Assembly (NCBI RefSeq): GCF_958295425.1 | Contig: NC_081154.1 | Location: 15,602,938-15,666,937 of the forward strand | Direction: 5' to 3' | Origin: Solea solea | Lineage: Eukaryota > Chordata > Actinopteri > Pleuronectiformes > Soleidae | DNA: 64,000 nucleotides | Part shown: in pieces, positions 58,991-64,000 of the stretch | How the letters are laid out: each line of letters opens with the position of its first letter | Position numbering within the stretch: position 1 is the first letter of the stretch | Translations under genes and position numbers: made by a program | Notes under the pieces: generated by a model | Told to the model about the DNA's origin: nothing | What the model saw: the letters and a program-made list of their open reading frames with translations, nothing else | The model's database searches: none

Positions 58991-61129
58991 AGGTCAGGGA
59001 CAGAAAGGTCTCCCAAGGCTTGTCGTCTCAATAAACATGCAAGACACGGGGTGTACAAGATTGCATGTGTGTGTTTGACAAACAGGCCTCACAAGGTTAC
59101 ACCATATGTGTCAAACGGCCTGCAGCTTTATACGTATTGACCGGGACTGTGTGTTTGTAAGTATTATGTCAGGTTGCGACAACATCTACTTGAATTTTTT
59201 AATAATTCTATATCCCACTGTTGCATAATTTGCCCACAGTCTTTCAAGGCCCTGCATTCATACTTACAGGCTCATTGCATTTTTGTTTCACTTTAAATGT
59301 GAACGTACGCTGCTCCGTTCTCTGTGAAGGAAACAGCGTACCGTGTCTTGCCATGTGTTCTGCTGTAGATTTCGAAAAATGACTTGATTTGTTTCATACC
59401 TGTTAATTTGGGCATGTCGAGCGCTATAATGATTCAGTGAGCTGCAACGTAGCGCATCAGTGTACAAGTGACAGCACGGACACACTTGGATTCACATCCA
59501 AGTGTCCACACGTGCTTGTTTTTGAAAAGAAAAAAGAGAAACGGAGTAACATTGCTACATTAAATGTGTCAAATGACGTTTTTATTGGCTCGTTGGAGAG
59601 TCGATATGAATTTAGTCTTATAAAATGAGGTCATAGTATCATTTTATACACATCAAATGTCCCTCAATCGTTTGGACACGTGTCATATTTTGTGATATCG
59701 GCAAAGAATCAATATCGAATCGTGTTTTTTTCTGAAACTGTACGTTTTCCCTCTCAGTAGTTATCCTAATGATAACTCAGGTTATCAGTAAAACGGATTT
59801 ACTAGCCTCCATTTTGCCCTTTGTGACATAACTTTAACCTTTGAAAGATTAGACCAATTGATCTGTTTTAATGGACCTCCCCTACAACTATATATTGTGT
59901 AGTATTGAACACTGCGAGGAGCTTTGTGGTGGAGCTCAGTAACCTAATCAAGCAAGCACTACAGTACGTCTGGTGTTGCCTTCACATTTACAGTAGAAGG
60001 CCAAATGAAACTTTCAGAAGCACTTACACATTTGAAGTGCCTCGGAAAGTTTGAATTCCTCATTTGCAAACATGTTTCACAATTTGTGTCTTATAAAACC
60101 GCATTAATAGTGAGAGAGTGCTGCGGAACTCTATCAACAGGTGCCTTTGTACGTGGATGTGCTTTTGAGTTTTTGTCAAGGCCGTTTGGCTGTTTTGTCC
60201 ACATTCACTGCAACATACTTCTCTGAATATGGCTCTGTCCTAACAGACTGCAGTGCATGCTGGGTAAGCAATCAGCAGGCTCTCTCAGAACTCTCCCTTT
60301 ACGAAGTAAGGCTGCCTTTGATGTGTACTGCAGTAAACACAGGCAGTTCTCTCTCGACCAGTGTCTCCTGGGGGATGAGGCTCAGCATCGGAACACTAAT
60401 GAGCACATTAGAAGGAAGCCATAGAGGGAGAATGCTCGTAGTAAATGGAATTGTCTCTCGTGTTGTCTCTACCAAGGACAGTCTGTCCACAGTAAGTGTA
60501 TGCGTCTGTGTGCATTCCGCTGCATTCATATAGGCATCTCTCTGCATTTGACCTGTGAGTGCAGATGATCTGCATATGGAGGAAATCAAATAATTTGTCT
60601 GACAAGAGCTTTCCAAACCTCGTGAAAGCAGAATGCGACATTTTGAAGTTAGATTGGAAACGTGGCTGCAAAACCCCCCGTGAGATAAACACGACTGCGA
60701 CCTGAGAGGGGGGAAACAAAGATTAACCGTTGAGGGTAATCAAGCATAAAAAGTGAAAGTGCGACTGTGAAACAGTGGGGACTTATGCCACTGGTAATAA
60801 CAGCCAAGCGTGGTGAATAGAATATTTTTACCACTTGTTACATTCAAGATAATCACAGAATGTGACAAAATTTAAACACAACAAACAAAGCAGGCAATTG
60901 CTTGGGGCCTTGTCCTAAGGGAGGGGTACAGCAGATTATGTCGGTCCACGACAACAACAGTTTTTAAAAACAAAAAAAAAACCCACTTAATTAGTATGAC
61001 TGGCTTTGTAGGTACTATGCTCCCAAACTCCCTAATGATGCCCTGTGCCTCGAGCTCGCTGCCGTATGCTTCGTAATTTCAGAATAACAACATGTAAATC
61101 ATGAAATACAAAAAAAAACAATACTATCA
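58991..61129. other. Unique non-coding stretch
   Basis: Holds the exon-like interval at 60362-60491 described in the findings. The stretch near 60898-60930 (cttggggccttgtcctaagg) resembles a fragment of a dispersed repeat, but is too short to call. Confidence 0.45.
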
Positions 61130-61355
61130 GACGTGACTGAGGGAGCATTTGGGTATGCACAGCAGCAGCATTCTGTGGACAAGGATGTATCCTGTAAAAC
61201 TGCTGAACAACCAGGTTTTTTTTAAGCCTCAGAGTTTACTCCTGAAACCCTTTTGTGGGAGCTAATTTGTGTTTTCAGTCATGCTCCAACCTGTTTGCAG
61301 CTGTCTTGCTTCACTATGTTGCCGTTGCCTTCGTGTGTCGTGACATTAAAGCACT
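61130..61355 (+). repeat. Diverged copy of the 23578-23775 repeat body
   Basis: Shares ttgtgttttcagtcat, then CAAC and ctgtttgcagc, then a GTTGCCGTTGCC-like stretch with 23683-23775. Upstream, gactgagggagcattt matches gaccgagggagtgtgt in position. A dispersed family of unknown type. Confidence 0.6.
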
Positions 61356-61380
61356 CACTATACTGAGAAACAGTAATAAA

Positions 61381-61560
61381 AAAAAAAAATAATAATGCCC
61401 TACAGTTTTAAGAATGAATATATACATTAATATATGTGTGTGTTCTGTATACATTTGTGTATATTTTAAAAAAATAAATAAAAAAATAATGCCCTACAGT
61501 TTTAAGAAAGTATATATGTGTGTGTGTGTGCTGTGTACATTTAAGCTTAAAAGCTATTCA
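61381..61560. repeat. Tandem duplication, 94-bp period
   Basis: AATAATGCCCTACAGTTTTA begins at 61391 and again at 61485. Both copies continue with a TATATA/TGTGTG segment and end near a CATTT phrase. The copies differ by small gaps, mostly in the simple-sequence part. Confidence 0.9.
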
Positions 61561-62429
61561 GCGATAACAACTGGGAGGAAGCCCTAGCCTCACTATTCCT
61601 CTCAGATGACTTTGATCTCTTAAAGCATCATCTGAATCTGTGATCCCCAGCCACTGGATTCCTTGAAAGTTACCAGGGGAATTGGCAATCTGGATTGCCT
61701 TTGTGCAGTGGGGAGAATGGGGGACGTGGAAATGATTTCAAAGAGTCCAGGGCGAATCACTCTTCCAGTGTAGCTTCCATTTATTAGCACATTTCCCACC
61801 ATGCTTGGAGGGGTTGTATTTTATAAAAAAGAAAAAAAAAAAAGAAAAAAGAACGTGTTGAAAAATGAGCCTTATGGCAAATTGTATGGCATGTTTGTCA
61901 TAATTAGTCCTGACACTACGTCCTAATAATGACTAAAAAGCAAGGACATGTCATTTATTAGCTATTTCCTCAATAATGAAGATGAAGAATTAAGTCAAGT
62001 TTGATCGGTTTTCACTGCTGCTTTGGTCTAAAAACAAACTGCAGGAGCAGTTCATTGATAGTCGGCACGTGACAACACAAAGTATTATATCAAAACTTTG
62101 AAGCCCACATTATCACCATTCTTCTCCATCACATCCAAGACGCTGATTAATTACTGTCTGAACTTCTGGCAGGGGAATATCGTAGCATTTGGATCGGTAT
62201 CTCTTTGACAGGTGCTTACTTCACTCCAGGTTTTACTTTTTCCATCGTGATGAAAATGGAACCCATAAGAAATTGACAGGCTGTATTGCTCAAGGCCAAA
62301 CATAATGTATCTGACGATGACTTCTCTCTTGATGTAGCCAAAGGGGCTAAAAAAATGGAGGTAATCCTAAAGAAATAAGACTTAAGAAGTACTTTGCAGA
62401 ATTACATGCAGGACAGTTTGTTAGGACAC
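61561..62429. other. Unique non-coding stretch
   Basis: An A-rich tract lies near 61828-61850. No gene or repeat family was recognised. Confidence 0.5.
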
Positions 62430-62462
62430 CTCCCCCCCATTTTGTACACAGATGGGGGGGAG
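62430..62462. repeat. Perfect 11-bp C/G hairpin
   Basis: CTCCCCCCCAT (62430-62440) pairs perfectly with ATGGGGGGGAG (62452-62462) around an 11-nt loop. It could be a slippage product or a short foldback. Confidence 0.9.
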
Positions 62463-63587
62463 TACACAGAGAGAACAGTGTTGTAACTTGTGGCTTTCAG
62501 GTATTTTTTTTTTTAATATTAAAGTGTTTTATTCCATTAACTACTACTATCTGACACTGTTTTAAGGTTCCTTTGCAGTTGTTGCCACCAGAAAGGACCT
62601 GTATGCAGAGTAGTTGTTGTACCACAGATCACCCTGAGCTGCTCTGTGATTGGTCAAATCCTCATGTGACGCTACATTTGTGCAGTATTTCACTGTGAGG
62701 CTGTAAACTGAGCCCAGAGCATGTGTGAAAGTGCCGCTCTCTCTCACACATCACTTGATTTACATTATACTGAAAGGTTCAAGGACTTATTGAGAAATAA
62801 TTATTGATAACTTGAACCTAACCTGGAAATCTGGAGTACCCTTACCTGAACATTCACATCAGGCTCCGTCACTGTGGTTATGAAGAATAGAACCAGTAAA
62901 ATGTCCAAATGAGAATGTGCCTCAAGAGTTTTGTGCGATCTTTGTCCCTGATGACAAAAAAAATATATGGAGACGTCAAACATCATCATCGATTGCCAAA
63001 GTGCTGTGTCATCGCCTGCTATGGTGACCTTGTGCTGTTCACATTCCACCCTTCTGCTCTGTCAACAACATGTGACAAATGAAACCATCGTGCACTTGAA
63101 CCGTTTCCCAGGGAGACGGGACAGAACAGAGCTAATACAGAGCGGCTTAAGCTTTCCTTAGCTCCTTTTTTGGGTCATTTAGTAAGTTTTTGTCAAATTT
63201 GAGCACAGATAAGATGACTTCATACGGGTACTAAAAAGGTGTTTGGTATCTGCGTGACCTTGGCTTTTCTAATGTCAATTTATCAACGTTTTTGCTTACA
63301 GCACAAAATCAATTTTCCACTTTTGTCAGAAAAGCTCGAACCACTGACCTAAAATAGCAGGATGTGGTCTTTGTACATGTGGTCACTGCTGCCGTCTGAA
63401 CAAAAGCTATGAGGGACTTTCAACACCGTGACAATTATTTCCATGGACGTTCTCGACCACAGGGGGGACGACGGTGTGTTCTATTTTCTATTATTAAAGT
63501 TGCATTTTTGAAATAGATAGACCTTTTGAACAATCCACAGTGGGGAATTTGGTGGAATTAATATGACAAGATGTCATGCAGTGTGTT
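62463..63587. other. Unique non-coding stretch
   Basis: A T run near 62504-62513. Frames at 62801-63161 on both strands overlap and have no domain. Confidence 0.5.
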
Positions 63588-63640
63588 TTGAAGCCTAGAA
63601 AGTGAACGAGTCAACTTGGGTTCAAGTCCTACTTTGCTAT
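63588..63640 (+). mobile_element. Possible tRNA-like SINE head fragment
   Basis: The phrase cctagaaagtgaacgagtca is followed by a box B match (GGTTCAAGTCC, 63619-63629), spaced as in the head of the SINE at 45576 (gtggaaagggaactcgactt). The acceptor and anticodon arms do not fold into a proper tRNA, so it is not called as a tRNA gene. Confidence 0.4.
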
Positions 63641-64000
63641 GCGGCGCACGCGCACGCGAACTGATCAAAACACGATCGTGAGAGGCAATCAAAAAGCAAA
63701 GCGTGCAACAGATGCAGTCTGTAGGAGTGTCTCCTGTTAAATACGTATTTTTAGATGCATCCGGAGATCTGGAGTGAGCAGCAACACTGCTGTCCCCTCT
63801 AAAACTCTCATCATCTCCTGGGCCTTACATCAAGAGCCCCAGATTTATCGATCGATGACCATAAACAAAACACGGATTGAAGTGGACGAAAGGGGGAATA
63901 AATAACGGATTAGTGAGTTGTTTTGGTTTTTTTTTACTCCGCTGCACGGGATTGGTCGATTTAGAGCCTCGACTGAAAAAAGGCGAGTAGCCAGGATATA
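63641..64000. other. Unique non-coding stretch to the window end
   Basis: A CG-rich patch (gcggcgcacgcgcacgcgaa, about 63641-63660) is too short for a CpG island. No gene was seen. Confidence 0.5.

Noticed and set aside
63605..63635. Possible tRNA T-arm (GGTTCAAGTCC)
   Set aside because: The stem does not pair well and no upstream anticodon arm or acceptor stem is present. Better explained as a SINE head fragment.
1..64000. CRISPR arrays, bacterial operons, phage or plasmid features
   Set aside because: No regularly spaced direct repeats, ribosome-binding sites or compact gene order. The repeats are of vertebrate type.

Overview
This window looks like non-coding DNA from a ray-finned fish, probably a percomorph. 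The basis is the repeat content. It carries several copies of dispersed repeats that I recognise from teleost genomes: tRNA-headed SINE-like elements, short hAT-like DNA elements with 8-bp target duplications, decayed non-LTR retrotransposon reverse transcriptases, and a family that ends in TTAAAGGTCCAGTGTG. Dinucleotide microsatellites and poly-A/T tracts are frequent. There are no bacterial gene arrays, ribosome-binding sites or operons, and no continuous coding sequence. The species cannot be named from this sequence.

No protein-coding gene can be supported. The open frames are short (the longest is about 164 codons), overlap on both strands, match no domain I recognise, and several lie inside repeats. 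The window is therefore intergenic or lies inside a very large intron. Two weak exon-like signals, near 60.36-60.49 kb and 36.97-37.13 kb, are reported as findings only.

Layout: 0-6 kb holds an old repeat with a CTCF-like motif (582-935), a foldback-type DNA element (1609-2125) and two tRNA-headed elements on the minus strand (4182-4459, 5150-5257). The 6-20 kb stretch is mostly unique sequence with microsatellites, plus a near-perfect foldback at 13681-13742. A plus-strand LINE relic lies at 20230-20815 and a minus-strand LINE relic at 26051-27158. The second is the best-supported fossil, with several reverse transcriptase motifs and a recognisable 3' end. The 27.6-28.5 kb stretch is a cluster of repeat fragments. 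The 29-41 kb stretch is largely unique and contains several blocks that look like conserved regulatory DNA. From 41 to 46 kb repeats resume, including a SINE nested in another element (45472-45822). The 46-54.7 kb stretch is unique. The 54.7-56.8 kb stretch is the densest mobile-element cluster: a hAT-like element interrupted by a tRNA-headed retroelement, a TTAAAGGTCC-family copy, and an intact-looking 400-bp hAT-like element with a perfect 8-bp target duplication. From 57 to 64 kb the sequence is mostly unique, with a 94-bp tandem duplication near 61.4 kb.

I found no new biological system. The most informative content is the history of nested insertions, the LINE fossils, a few strong inverted repeats, and candidate regulatory blocks that need cross-species alignment to judge.
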